Shown: one piece after another, positions 15,403 to 27,734 of the stretch
Layout: every line of letters begins with the position of its first letter
Numbering within the stretch: the first letter of the stretch is position 1
Source: Agelas oroides
Lineage: Eukaryota; Porifera; Demospongiae; Agelasida; Agelasidae
DNA: 64,000 nucleotides
Assembly: GCA_949130485.1 (NCBI GenBank)
Contig: OX422184.1
Span: 22,467,506-22,531,505, forward strand
Reading direction: 5' to 3'
Notes under the pieces: generated by a model
Told to the model about the DNA's origin: nothing
Databases searched by the model: none
The model's input: only the letters and a program-made list of their open reading frames with translations
Translations under genes and position numbers: made by a program

Positions 15403-16160
15403 TGAGTCATGCATGCTGTTTCAATTTCAAAATCTGCAAGCCCATCTGTAGTTTCACAAATTCATCCACCACATTGCAGAACCAATCTGTAAATCTGACA
15501 CTAGATAAGAAGTTGTGGCTATTATTACTTGAAGTGTGTATCCTCATGAAAGTATAACCCCACATTATTGAAGTCCTACAGCAAATTGTCAATTCCAAGT
15601 AACCCACACTGAGTTGTGAGCTCTGCACAGATGTGGCTGCATGCAGCACAACCATTCAATCACTCAAAATACTGTGTGGTTCAGTATAGCTACACGGTGG
15701 TGATAACTGGAGTTGCGGATATAGGGGTCATATCTGTTGCAGTTCAATAATATTCTGAAAAACAAGTTGGGTTTCAGCATACAAGGTGTTCTCTGTCCAA
15801 AACTATAGCAGTTGCCAGTGGGAGCAAAGTATAATTCTGTTCATCAAATTAAAACACATGCAGATGCATGTCTCAAAACTCATTTTAAGCTCAGCATCTG
15901 TGAATGGTGTTTTACAATATTATGTGGGATGCTCGTGAAGTTTACTCAAGTATCAGGTCTCATGCATGATCACTGAATCCTTTTCCATCATTGCATTCAT
16001 TGAAATGGCATGACAAGGAAAGTCACACATCTGTAATAGTTGAATAGCTCAGCTGAAACAACAATTCTAGAATGAAGTATGCAACTATGCACTATGCTTC
16101 TATTATCTATGGTGACAGCAACAACAAAAGTACAATACGTTAGTATAACTAATACGCTAC
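15403..16160. other. No supported feature
   Basis: Non-coding as far as I can see. One minus-strand open frame (15655-15407) has no recognisable domain and no compatible splice link to the candidate exon at 16266-16161. Confidence 0.4.
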
Positions 16161-16266
16161 CCACTCTCAAAGTTTTAGCCACGAATCGAGCCATCTGACC
16201 TTCCGCATCAACCACCAAAGATGATAGGTCATCGTCGCTCGCCTGAGTAGCCGAAGCCATATACAT
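16161..16266 (-). CDS. Candidate first exon of an unrecognised minus-strand gene
   Basis: ATG at 16266 (a second in-frame ATG at 16260) opens MYMASATQASDDDLSSLV and continues to a possible donor GTAGCG in phase 1. It is CpG-rich compared with its surroundings, as promoter-proximal exons often are. No downstream exon was found and no family is recognised. Confidence 0.25.
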
Positions 16267-16919
16267 TTTCCTCTCCTGCTCCCAGAAACACGCAACACTC
16301 GGTCCCAATGGCAGCCCTTCGGTAATTCAGACCTACCTACTTCACAACCAGCGATAACACAAAGCTAAACTATATGGACTAACAGCCAGAATAATACAAG
16401 CAAAGCTAAAAAGCTTATACACTAGCGATGTCAGAGTTTCCAAACCTATAAATGTTCTTCTTCACAGGCCATTTCTCCACAATGTCTTAATGTATTCACA
16501 TCAAATTTGATATACAGATTCCTTAGAGGCTTGGGTATATTTCTTTGCACAGCTTTGTTAAAAATATCTGCCTCGATCAAAACTACACACAATTTTTTGT
16601 CACATCTCGTTACTTTTCTGCAAAGTGTTGAAGTATTAAAACATTTTGTGATGCTGCTCACAGTTACTTCAATATTCAACAAAGCACAACCAGTTCTGTA
16701 TACTAGAGTATTGTCCAGTGGGATGGTACAGGTTTTTGATTGGAACCTTGTTCCAACTTCCCCGGAAATGCAACTATTTATGGCCACAAAATGCCGTTTT
16801 TTAAGCATTTATCAAGCCTATAGTACAAGGATTATACTAGATATCTAAAGCTACAACCTTCATTCGACTAAATAGGTAGAGACTATCCTTCACAGCGAGT
16901 TTCATTCTGATCGGGCTTA

Positions 16920-17460
16920 CAGTGGCTTCCGGAAAGGTAGTGCCGGACCGGAATATTGCGCTAAAACGACGTAGAAATTTTTGGCCAAACCAGTTACATT
17001 TCGAAGACCGTACCGCTTGCTGTATTCACCCAATCTCACTGATATGGGTACCGTTGGAATCGCCATTTTATGCTCTTTTCAAAAATAAAGGTTGTTGTTG
17101 TGATAAACGGAAGTTCGATTTTCACCCCGACATCGCTACTTACAAGCGGCAGCGGACTACGGCAATATTTTCGCAAACTATGGCAATACTTTCGTGTCAC
17201 ACTTGGGGACCGCCGACCTGAATCCAGCAGCGATGGTGGACTGAAAAAGTCGACAAGTGTCCACTAAATCGGGGTCGTTAAGCCAGTACGGTTTGGCGTA
17301 CAACTGGGACCGCAAAAACTGTCTAGTAGCGAGGTGTCCGCTATTCAGGGATTGCTTAAGTATTGAAGTGAATGGAAGGACAGTCGGGGCTTTCGGAATT
17401 GTCCCGGTTATATCGTGAGTGTCCGCTGTTGAGGGGTGTCCGTTAAGCGGGGTTCCACTG
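16920..17460. mobile_element. Putative pogo/Tigger-like MITE flanked by TA
   Basis: Starts CAGTGG after TA (16918-16919) and ends CCACTG before TA (17461-17462). The right end, GTCCGTTAAGCGGGGTTCCA, resembles pogo-group termini. The left terminal match is only six bases, so the left boundary is uncertain. No transposase frame is present. Confidence 0.45.
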
Positions 17461-17884
17461 TACTACAAATTTAACACTGAGTTGATGTCTAGTTTCATAC
17501 GAGTTACACAAATGCTTACCTATTATTTTACAATGATATATAAGTAGCACTAAGAATGGACTTAAATTTTTCAATAAGGGTAAGGGAGGTAAAGGTATCA
17601 TCTCATGCACAATTTGTGTGTGTGTTGTTATAGCCTTAGAGACAGTGCAATTTTTCATATTAGCAGCTGGACTACTCAAAGTTGGGTTTTTCAGCATTAT
17701 CAAGTAGGGGGAGCAGTGTGGTGCAAAGTTTCTGTAAAGCTTTAGCTGACTTTGATGTTGCTCACTTTAGCCATCTAGCTACATGCATGATTCATGATTT
17801 GTGACCCAAGGTTGTTCTTTAAACAGGGTGTGTAACTTAATCCAAAGATAATAGTTCTCCACTCCCTATTCTTTCATCACTCAG

Positions 17885-17979
17885 TGTATATATAATGAGT
17901 GCAGGATGCCTTGGCTTAAAGCTGAACTACCGGTGGAGTCTACACTATCAATCCAGATGATCAGCCAAATAGCACTCTG
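17885..17979 (+). pseudogene. 5' fragment of a lectin exon 2
   Basis: After a CACTCAG acceptor-like site the sequence follows the first 95 bases of the fibrinogen exon (a match to ...GGAGTCTACACTATC...CAGATGATCAGCCA), then departs. A shared upstream block makes it a sister of the fragment at 63777-63870. Confidence 0.65.
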
Positions 17980-18377
17980 AAAACATGCTATTTTAAAGGA
18001 TAACCAGAGTGGTTGCCTTGGTTGCAGAAAAGTTGATTCAGAAATGACAGTGCATGGTTAACTATAATAAGAGGTTAATTTTGCTATTGTAAACTAATAG
18101 TCTCAGAGGAAGTTGGCCTAAATCCTCTTTCAACCAGCATCCTGTAAACTGTAACCACTAGAGTCACCACTTGTCATTAATGGTATGAAGTAACTTTGAA
18201 TTGTAGTTGTAGTGATTCCTCAATAATGTTCAGTGGATTGTTAGACCATTGTGGTTGTATAAGTATACCTATGCCAGCTTCCTCTGCGGTTGAAAATGCA
18301 ATTAGTTCTTGGACCATGCACTGCATCTTCAGCTTGTCTGCATCTGGGGGAACTACTGTGAGGTGCTGCAGGGAGAG

Positions 18378-18388
18378 TATATATAAAA
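18378..18388 (+). promoter_or_regulatory. TATA box of orphan exon F
   Basis: TATATATAAAA lies 71 bp before the ATG, followed by AAGCAGC as in the other lectin promoters. Confidence 0.5.
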
Positions 18389-18448
18389 CAAGCAGCAAAT
18401 GTCTAACCAGTAAAATTGCAGTTATTCAAGATCAAATTTTAAAGCAGA

Positions 18449-19256
18449 ATGATTTCTCAGAGGCTGCTGGTTGCTGTCTTGGTTTTGAGTTGTGTTGCTG
18501 ATGCCACTTGTAACCATGACAACATAACCATTCTGACCTATCCTATTCAAGTGGTAAGCACTACTACTCAGGGAGAGTGCCCTTCTGATGCACAGCATGA
18601 GATGGTCATGTCTGAAGTGAAGGAAGACATCCGCAACCTTCTACATCAAGTTGGTAAGTTGCATGATGTGGGGTATGAATAACAAAACTTGCATTGTGCA
18701 ACACAAATTTGAAAAGTATACACCTATATATGTTGGCCCATTGGGGGCTATATGGCATGTCCGCAAGTTTTGATGTCAAGCTGTGAAGTATCTATATTTC
18801 CAAGTAGTAACAATCACAGACAGCTAAAACTTATCTTTTTCTCATAAATTCTTTAAACTCAGCCTCAGGGGTGAAATCTTTGACAGTAGCTATATTGCTA
18901 TAACTGCATGGTCTCACAGCAGGTAAATAATGCTCTACAAGCTGCATAGTTGTTAAAGTAAACCCATGCACCTCCAGAATTTTGCCATTTCAACACTATT
19001 TTTATCATAAGTTTTATGCTGTGAAGGATTCTTAGTCATAGCTACTTTGTCTTGTTTTCTTCAAACAAATGCTTTGAAATTGCATCATTTGTACAAATTT
19101 GGAACATCTCTGTTTTATCATCACCCAGGAGTGTATAATGACATTTTGTATCTCTATCCATGGTCAACACTCTTGTGTTTGGTGCTGTGCAATGCTGTGG
19201 TGTGTGTTTGTCCGAGGATACTATTGTTTATGAACACGATAGAGTGGACAAAATAA
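18449..19256 (+). pseudogene. Orphan lectin exon 1 (F) with a truncated exon 2
   Basis: Exon 1, 18449-18653, is intact. It has a signal peptide (MISQRLLVAVLVLSCV), the helix GECPSDAQHEMVMSEVKED, and a GTAAGT donor in phase 1. At 19129 a CACCCAG acceptor is followed by the family start GVYND. The fibrinogen sequence then stops and unrelated sequence reads to a stop at 19256, which would give a 110-residue product without lectin domain. The intact promoter and donor could instead feed exon 2 of gene B at 23315, which has the same phase (inference). Confidence 0.6.
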
Positions 19257-20069
19257 GAGTGGACTCACATGCAGACATTTTGCATGTGGGATCAGGGCTC
19301 TGAGGTTGATCTACTTGTTCACACTAAGTCTCGTCAAAGCTGTGCATGCTATATAGCTGCCATGTTCGATGATAGAACATACAAAGAATCCAAAGGAGCA
19401 AGTTGAACACTGCCTCATAAGTGCCAGGAAGATAGTTTGAGGGGATAGTTTATCTGTCAGTGTAGCCACACACTACAAGCTCTGGGCAGGTAAGGCAAAT
19501 TGGTTACTGAAAATACAATCATGTATTTATCGAAAAAGTGAATATTATGCGGAAATGTACGTGAATAAGATGCCAAATTGACTTCTACATGTTCAGTCAG
19601 ATGTTTTGTACATTACAAACAACTAATAATACTCACCGTGAGATAGTCGCCGCAGTACAGACCCGAATAATCTTCGGTACAGGAGCGCCTACCAGCGAAG
19701 AACAAGCCTCCCAGACGTTCCACCAAGACGACACGATAGCGAGCCAGAATCCCGTACGTTAACCGTTTGCCCATCCCCCTAGTTATTATAAGTTAATATG
19801 GTAACTCCACCCATTGAGCCCCACCCCCAATTTGTTTAGTAAATTGAATATTTATAGCACTGTGAATGCCCATAGCACTATGTGCCAACCAAAAGCTGGG
19901 CTCCTCAAAGCAAACCTTAGGCGGGGAGTGGCCCCGCCCTTTCTGTAGTAGGCCACGGGTCGGGAGTTCAAAGGGACCGAAACCCGTGGTCATGCGAGGA
20001 CCGGAAAGGGTACTCCCCTGAAGACCAGTATTTTTTTGAGCATATCTCCCAAAAACAGTAACTAACCGC
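19257..20069. repeat. Segment shared with 63040-63680
   Basis: 19660-20290 and 63040-63680 share ordered motifs such as AACAAGCCTCCCAGACGTTC, GGGAGTTCAAAGGGACCGAA and GCATATCTCCC. No gene is supported. Confidence 0.55.
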
Positions 20070-20197
20070 CCCATCCATTTGAGCCATAAATGCCCCACCC
20101 ATTTAAGTCATAAATGCCCCACCCATTTAAGCCATAAATGCCCCACCCATTTAAGCCATAAAATGCCCCATCCATTTAAGCCATAAATGCCCCATCC
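20070..20197 (+). repeat. 24-bp minisatellite
   Basis: Five copies of a unit like GCCATAAATGCCCCACCCAT + TTAA. Degenerate copies are also found at about 63450-63575. Confidence 0.8.
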
Positions 20198-20329
20198 CCA
20201 TCTCCCTTTATGTTTTAACTTCACACTTTATGTATGTGTGAAATTTTGAACATCGATGTGCCAGCGGTGTTGGTGCTCCCCCACTCAACACACAACTTCG
20301 TAACAAAATTCCTACTAATCCACTATGGT

Positions 20330-20747
20330 ATTTCTAATCCCATAGTCAGAACACATTGCTCATCATGTGCCTAATTGACTCTTATATGTTTGGTCAGATG
20401 TTTGATCTTCAAGTAACAAAATCCTTGTTAATATACTATGGTATGTTTATTCCACAGCAAGAAACAAATTGCTCATTATGTCAATTATACCTACAAAGCT
20501 CACAGGCAGTTATATTGATTTCCACGCATTCGATACTTTTTAACTTGTAGTATCTAACAATATCCCATTAGTGTACTATGGTATGCTTATTCTGTAGCAA
20601 TTATGAAACAAATTGCTCATTATACTTAATTGACTGCTACATGCATGTTCAGACGGATGTTGTGCACATTTAACAAAATCTTTAATGTACTATGGTATGC
20701 TTACTCATAGCTAGAAACAAATTGCTCATTACCATCATTGTATATAT
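20330..20747 (+). repeat. 145-bp satellite array 1 (upstream of gene B)
   Basis: About four degenerate units marked by CTATGGTATG and ACAAATTGCTCATTATGT. The array is interrupted on its right by the insertion at 20748-21321. Confidence 0.75.
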
Positions 20748-21321
20748 CACTGCAAAAACTACTTGGTTAAAATAACCTCAGAGTGGTTACTCCACTTTCA
20801 TGGTTCAATGAACTGGTGAGTATACATACTATGAAGAGAATTTAAACATTATAAAGACCATCCACCTCCCTCAAAATTCCATCAAGCTTCATTGAATAGT
20901 GAAGAGCTAGCACAGACACTTGTCTGCTAGCTAATGCACATGTGTACCACTTTTTATGGTTCATCTGCTGGCTATATCTGGTTCATTAACTATCCATCAT
21001 CCCCCTCACAATTTCCATCAAGCTTCATTGAATAGTGAAGAGCTAGCACAGACACTTGTCTGCTAGCTAATGCATGTGCATACCACTTCTTACGGTCCAT
21101 CTTCTGGCTATTATCTGGTTCATTAACTATCCATCATCCCCCTCACAATTTCCATCAGAAACAAAGAGCTACCACAGAAAAGTACTCCTTGCTTCTTTGC
21201 TTGCCTAATGGAATTGTGAGGGGGATGATGGATGGTAAATTCTCTTCGTATATAGTATTCACCAACCCTGAAACTGGAGTAACCACTCAGAGGTTATTTT
21301 AACTGAGTAGTTTTTTCAGTG
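20748..21321. mobile_element. 574-bp insertion with about 100-bp inverted ends
   Basis: Begins CACTGCAAAAACTACT and ends AGTAGTTTTTTCAGTG. The terminal ~100 bases on each side are inverted copies. The core holds two direct repeats of about 130 bp (starting CATCAAGCTTCATTGAATAG). There is no coding potential. It sits between satellite array 1 and the gene B promoter. Confidence 0.65.
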
Positions 21322-21565
21322 TGCATGCATGCATGCAGCTAACAAAATATGGGTGCATGGGATCCTTATTAGGTACTGCTATATAAAACAGTCTAAGTTT
21401 TGGGGTAAATGTGTTGTTTTTTATTGGACTGACAAACTGACAGACTGGCAGGCAAAACCAGTTACTTAACCCCCGAGATGCATGCATGCAGTAGGCCTCA
21501 GGGAATACCAAATCATAATGCCACGTAACAGTTTAATGACTTTGCTATAGAATTGGGTTGACTAT

Positions 21566-21956
21566 ACTGAAAATAAACTTGGGTTACTTCAACCACATTT
21601 TTAGGTTGTCTCAGTTGCATTGGTGTGACTATTACTCAAGGGATGCTACCAAAAATATTTTCTTGAAAGTCCATTGAGAAGCTTTTTAGTTAAATCAGTG
21701 TCTTCTTTCAGAAGACCTGTTTGGTTACATCCCTGGAATTTCTACCATAATCGTGCAAAAAAAAAAATTCTCCAGGTGCAGACTTGTATATGATCAAGGA
21801 AACAGCACATCTCACCAGAATGTTCTGAATGGAGATAATGATTTAACAAAAAGGGAGAGCATCTCAACTACACTTTGGAAGCAGTTCATGTGTCACGTAC
21901 ACAACAGGCATGCAACTGAGATGACCATAATAAAGTAATCCAAATGTTTTTACAGT
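21566..21956. mobile_element. 391-bp insertion in the gene B upstream region
   Basis: Starts ACTGAAAATAAACTTGGGTT and ends CCAAATGTTTTTACAGT. It is absent from the otherwise matching region of gene D near 40960, where TAATTGGGTTTACTAG is continuous. A piece of a related element precedes the gene C promoter at about 27475-27515. ATTGGGTT lies on both sides of the insertion, consistent with a target duplication. Confidence 0.5.
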
Positions 21957-22069
21957 GATTGGGTTAACTAGTATTGCAAGTGATAGAAACTGTGTGGGGG
22001 CCTGAGAACAAGGCTAATTATGCATTCCTTGCACAATTATGTTACTATGCATTCAAGGGATAGGAAGAG

Positions 22070-22076
22070 TATAAAA
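22070..22076 (+). promoter_or_regulatory. TATA box of lectin gene B
   Basis: TATAAAA, 102 bp before the ATG, in the block GGATAGGAAGAG-TATAAAA that is shared with genes C and D. Confidence 0.7.
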
Positions 22077-22171
22077 CCAAGCAACAACTGAATGATAGAC
22101 TGCAGATCCAGTGGTGCAAGAAATTGAAGATCCAAAAGTGATAGACCCAGCTGCGTGGTTTAAAAAGCAGA

Positions 22172-23949
22172 ATGACTTCTCATAATCTGCTAGTTGCAGT
22201 CTTTACTGTGAGCTGTGTTACTCTTTCCACTGGTAACCATGACAACACAACCACTCTGGCCTATCCTGCCAGAGTGTTCAACACTACTCAGGGAGAGTGC
22301 CCTTCTGATGCACTGCGTGAGATGGTCATAGCTGAAGTGATGGAAGACATCCGCAACCTTCTACCTCTGTTTCGTAAGTGGCTACATCTAATGTGCAAGT
22401 TACCTAATACTGACAGTATACTTTGATGGTGCATTGCATGAGAGGCAATTTCACATGCCCAGGAAAGATAAGTGATGTGCCGCATATTGTAAGGCAACAG
22501 AAATTTCAAGCAACCATCAAATATCGTATATTGCAGTACACTTGACAGCTATGTTGCTACAGAGTGGCATTAACTGTATTGGTAGGCCTTGGCGAATTAT
22601 GAGCATAACTGTACTGTTGAGAAATTTTCAACATTTGCTGCATAAGGGAACAAAGCGAACATGATAAAAGTGGTACAGCATAATATAAACTTCAGTTTAA
22701 CATTATAAGGAGTGCATACATCAGATAAAAGATCAGCTTTTTGTACTTGTGACACTTGCAGGTCAGAGCTCATGAATAATATTAGGAGCATAAATAATAA
22801 CTAATAATAATTTACAATTCTTGAAAACAATATACCACTACTAATATTACATGCATTATGAGCATAATAAACAGTTCTTGAAAACATAATCAAAACAGTT
22901 TGGAGCATTGGAGCATAGCCAATTTTTAAGCATAATTCACCAAGGTCTATAACTAGGCCGGAGCCTAATATGCTAATGCTTTAGCCTAGTATTCTATTCT
23001 GTAAAACATTTTCCCATTATTTTTCCTATGACATTGTGTTCTCAGATGTTCCCATCAAAAACATAAAAATGAAATTATTTTGACAGTACAGTAGCTATAG
23101 CTGCATGGTCTCACAGCTGGTAAATAATGTAGTGCTATGCAAGCTGCATGTTAAAGTAAACCTATGCACCTCTAGAATTTTGCCATTTGAACACTCTAAT
23201 ATTATCATAAATTTTATTCTGTGAAGGATCCTTAGTCATACTTTGTCTTCTTTTCTACAAACAAATGCCATCGTTAGTACAAATTGAAAATACTTCTGTT
23301 TCATCATCACTCAGGAGTGTATAATAACTGCAAAGATGCCTTGACTCAAGGTCAAACTGCCAGTGGAGTCTACACCATCCAACCAGATGATCAGCCAGCA
23401 TTCCAAGCATACTGTGACATGGAGACAGATGGTGGTGGGTGGACAGTGTTCCAGCGCAGAATGGATGGATCAGTTGACTTCTATCGCTACTGGACTGACT
23501 ATCAGCAAGGTTTTGGAAATCTAAGTGGAGAGTTCTGGCTGGGACTGGACAAGATACATCGTCTAACATCTACTGCTACTCAGCTACGAGTTGATATGCA
23601 AGATTTCGAAGGAAACTCAGCATATGCACAGTACACAACTTTTACTGTAGGAAATTCGGCATCCAAGTACATTCTAACAGTATCAGGATACAGTGGAACT
23701 GCAGGAGATGATCTTGCATACCATAATGGACAGCGGTTTAGCACAAGGGATCAAGAAAATGATGCAGCAGGTTACAATTGTGCACAGACCTACAAAGGTG
23801 GCTGGTGGTATAATGCTTGCCACAACTCAAACCTCAATGGTCTCTACCATGGTAGATCACAATCATCCATCGCTGATGGCGTGATCTGGTTCACGTTGAG
23901 TGGCAACGACTACTCCCTCAAATTCACTGAGATGAAACTAAGACAATAA
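22172..23949 (+). CDS. Secreted fibrinogen-related lectin B (two exons)
   Basis: Exon 1, 22172-22373: signal peptide (MTSHNLLVAVFTVSCVTLST), an Asn-Thr-rich linker with NTT glycosylation sequons, and GECPSDALREMVIAEVMEDI, a likely amphipathic helix with one free cysteine. Donor TTC|GTAAGT, phase 1. Exon 2, 23315-23949, follows CACTCAG and opens GVYNNCKDALTQG. The product is 278 residues. The fibrinogen domain is complete and has all four cysteines, but its calcium motif reads DQEND. The pocket region is the most divergent of the family: YHGRSQSSIADGVIWFTLSG replaces the usual YHGGPHSS-type loop. That may mean altered specificity or relaxed constraint. Its first ~355 bases of exon 2 and adjoining intron are nearly identical to gene C. 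Confidence 0.88.
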
Positions 23950-26369
23950 GAACTGAAATTGGTTACAGATTTGACAGCTACACATGTGTAGCTGTATGGA
24001 CTATTATGTACTTCCTTGGTTTGAGTTGCTTGTGCAGTATTATTTGGACATATAGCTAATTACAGTATCCCTGACAGCTAACCCTTGTACAAAGCTCAGT
24101 CGCCTTTGAGTTTTCAATTTAGTTGTCTGTAGAATGTGATTTTGAAACTGCTTTCTCTTTAGCTCATAGCTTCTGCAGCAATTGTAAACACATACTTGTT
24201 AAGTTGAGCTGTTAGCAATGTCTTTGTCATGCAGACAGAAGTTCACATAACAAGAACTACCTTTCCTAAACGATCACCATTTTCTAGTATCTGAAGGTAT
24301 CCACTGGAGTGCATGTCCATCTAATTTCCTCACACTTGGTGTCTATAGTGGACCCAACACTTATGACCCCTTCTTTCTTGTCAAGGCATATACTGAAAAT
24401 ATGCCCATTGGCAATGAACTTTAATTGCATGGCTCCTTAATTAGGGGGGTGAGCACATGATTTATAATATCTCCTCCAAAAATATGCCTGCCTCACACTC
24501 AAGTAGTCTAGCCTTATACATGTACATGTACACACGCCATAATTCTGCAATGCCTCTCTGGTCATATGCACTCGCTTACGCAATAGCAGCAAATGCTGCA
24601 TGCCTTCATGCATTAGTCCCTCCTCTTTCAAAGTATCACTTCAATGCTTCATAAAACCACATGTACTATGCAGCATAAATAGGTGGTCGTAGTTTTAAAA
24701 GAGCATTGCAATAACTTTATTCAAAGAAGGGGGTAGGCTTATTATATCAGGTGGAGCAACCACAATCTCCTCTACTTAGCCAGTGCATGGAATATTTTTC
24801 TGAATTACCATGTTCTCAGCATAAATTGCTGTGTATAGCCTTACCATATAATATTATAGCGTGAAACTTCGTGCATGCATGGCCATGTATATGTAGAGCA
24901 GCAAGTGCAATAATTTTGCAGAATATGAATATGTGCAAATGTTGATATATAGCCTGCCTTATATGTTGTACTCAGTCAGCTCCTGCCTGACTTCACCTAG
25001 CTGTATAGCTAATACGGTCTTACCATATTGCACGTTCCATTAGTGTGCAACTTAGCCCATGACACATGCAGAGCACTTCAACAATAGCACCTGGTCCCCT
25101 GTGTAGACAACACAAGGGGGTACATTTTCATCATTCTAAATTTTCCTACAGCCTACAGATTTGTTATACCCTTCGGATATTAGACTTCATTCGATCGCGG
25201 TACAACCATTGACAGCGGGGTCCCTAAATCTACGCGGGGGTCCCCTAACTAATGTAGATATGGGAGATTTAGGGACGGGGGTCCCCATATCTACGGGTCC
25301 CCAATTCTATGACAACGGGATAAAAACTGAACTTTCACAGATTCGTTAGTTCCAAGCGCTTTACGTTGATGGGCGGGGGTTGGCAGCGATCGATCGATTA
25401 CCGACTGAATCTGTGGTTCTACAAACATGGGACAGGAATTAGCGAAAAAGAACCTCTAGGCCTAAAACAGTTAATTTGTGGTCTCACACACCTGTATGCT
25501 ACTAGAATATTACATTCGTTGATTAGCACCCCATGAATATAAGCATCCGACGATTATAAGCACCCATTCTGGCTGCTAATTTCGAACATAGGCATTGGTG
25601 CTTAATATCCCGATTTTGCGGTACTATTCGTAGCATGGAACATGGAACCCCAGTGAATTTCGCCATCGTCCCATGGCTGTATGATCGACACCAGGAGCCA
25701 AAAGGATTGTGATTTCGCATTTCTGGACATCAGAAACGCAATCTCACCGTATACTTGCGCCTTCTCATCATGCTGTATGGGTAGTGCTAGTAGCGAATTT
25801 AGTAGGTATAGTTCAGCCTCATACCAATTTACTAGGGAGGAATCCTGGTAAGAGGCTAAGTATAGCTGGTTAGCCACATGTAGTATCCCAGACAGTTGAC
25901 CCTTGCACTGCACTTCACAACTTAGTAAGAAATTGTGAAAAGGTCGATTACTTGAGGGAATAAATTTTCTTTTTACGTGCATGAGTTCAAATTGAATATA
26001 TTGTGCATGTGCGCATATCTGATTGCATGCACTATGCCCAAACACTCATAGCGCGTGAATGCTTACAACTTGCGATTTGTAACTTGAGATCGCAGTACCC
26101 ATATTAACTATGGCATGGCTATTTTGCATAGCAGACTGAAAATTTACACGTTCGGGGTTTGAAGCGAGGCGTACACCAAAATATACGTTGTAATTAGATG
26201 CCCATAATATTGGAAGAATAAGGCCATTGTGATCAGCAATAAATGCACTGTCATAAACTTATTGGTGACAAAGTATGCCAAGTGGTTGATTGTGTGCAAT
26301 ATATCATCTAGTTCTATATAGTACCACTGTGACAAACAATTTATTATATGCAATGCCAAATTGACTTCA
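23950..26369. other. 3' flank of gene B and non-coding sequence
   Basis: 23950-24510 is almost the same as 62157-62740 behind gene E. 25185-25310 has GGGGTCCC-containing inverted motifs (CCCTAAATCTACG / AGATTTAGGGACG). 25520-25635 is a solo repeat end (TAAGCACCC...ATCCCGATTTTGCGGTA) whose inverted counterpart is at 43395-43530. No gene is supported. Confidence 0.5.
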
Positions 26370-27360
26370 GCTGATGCTTCTACCTTATTTGGTAACTAAT
26401 GGTAGTACTAATTTCATAGTCAGAACAAATTGCTCATTATGTGCCTACTTCACTCCTACATGTTTGGTCAGATGTTTTGATCTTCAAGTAACAAAATCTT
26501 CACTATAATGTACTATGGTATGCTTATCCCATATCATGGTATGTTTATGGTATAATTATGTTTATTGCATAGCATGAAACAAATTGCTCATTATGTCAAT
26601 TTTACCTATACAACCCCACAGGCAGTGCTCAGACAAAATAATTTGTAACAAAATCTTCATGAATGTACTATGGTATGTTTTGTTCACTATGTACTTTATT
26701 TGATGGCAAAATTTCTACTAATGGTAATTCTACCAATTTCTCCTAATTTCATTGTCAGAACAAATTGCTCATTATGTGCCTACTTCACTCCTACATGTTT
26801 GGTCAGATGTTTGATCTTCAAGTAACAAAATCTTCATTAATATACTATGGTATGCTTATTCTATAGCAAGAAACAAATTGCTCATTATGTCAATTTTACC
26901 TACAACCCCACAGGCAGTTTATATTGAATGCCACGTGTTCAGACAAAATATTTTTCACATGAAGTTTATAACAAAATCGTCGTTAATGTGCTATGGTATG
27001 TTTATTCTGTGGCCCGGCAAGAGAAAATTTGCTTATTATATCTACAAATCCCATGGGCAATAATTTGACTGCTAATGTGTCCAGACAGATGTTGTGCACT
27101 TTAAGTAACAAAATCTTTATTAATGTACTATCGTATGCTTATTCCATAGCAAGAAACAAATTGCTCATTACCGGGGAATGTACAAGCAATTATAACTACA
27201 AATCCCACAGGCAGTTTATATTGACTGAGACAGATGTTGTGGACGTGAAGAATGTAACAAAATCCTAATGTAACAAAATCCTAATTAAAGTGCTATGGTA
27301 TGCTTAATTCACAGCAAGAAACAAATTGCTCGTAATGTGCAATTACACCCACACATCCAT
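26370..27360 (+). repeat. 145-bp satellite array 2 (upstream of gene C)
   Basis: About seven units, each with CTATGGTATG and AAACAAATTGCTCATTATGT, and some truncated. It ends about 375 bp before the gene C start codon. Confidence 0.8.
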
Positions 27361-27633
27361 AAGGACTTTTACATATCACGTGCTGTATGCATGAGTGACT
27401 CACAGCAGAAGTGGAAATACAGGTGATAATACCTCTAGAAAATCAAATTTGGTAGTTAAAGGGTTAATCTTTATGTGAGATGACCAAAATATGGTTGAAG
27501 TAACCCAAATGTTTTTACAATTGGGTTTACTAGTATTACAAGTGACAGAAACTGTGTGGGGGCCTGAGAACAAGACTATAATTACACATTCTTTGTGCAA
27601 TTATGTTACTATGTAATCAAGGGATAGGAAGAG

Positions 27634-27640
27634 TATAAAA
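27634..27640 (+). promoter_or_regulatory. TATA box of lectin gene C
   Basis: TATAAAA, 101 bp before the ATG, with the same flanks as genes B and D. Confidence 0.65.
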
Positions 27641-27734
27641 ACAAGCAACAACTTAATGATAGACTCAGATCCAGCTGTGCAAGAAATCAAAAAACCAACA
27701 GTGGTAGAACCTGCTGCGTGGTTTAAAAAGCAGA

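Noticed and set aside
16446-16848. Overlapping open frames of 113 and 120 codons on both strands
   Set aside because: Both strands are open over the same bases, with no recognisable domain. This looks like a chance lack of stops.
23255-23569. Minus-strand frames opposite the fibrinogen exons (also at 28217, 42207 and 61564)
   Set aside because: Shadows of the conserved coding strand; they recur only because the lectin exons are paralogous.
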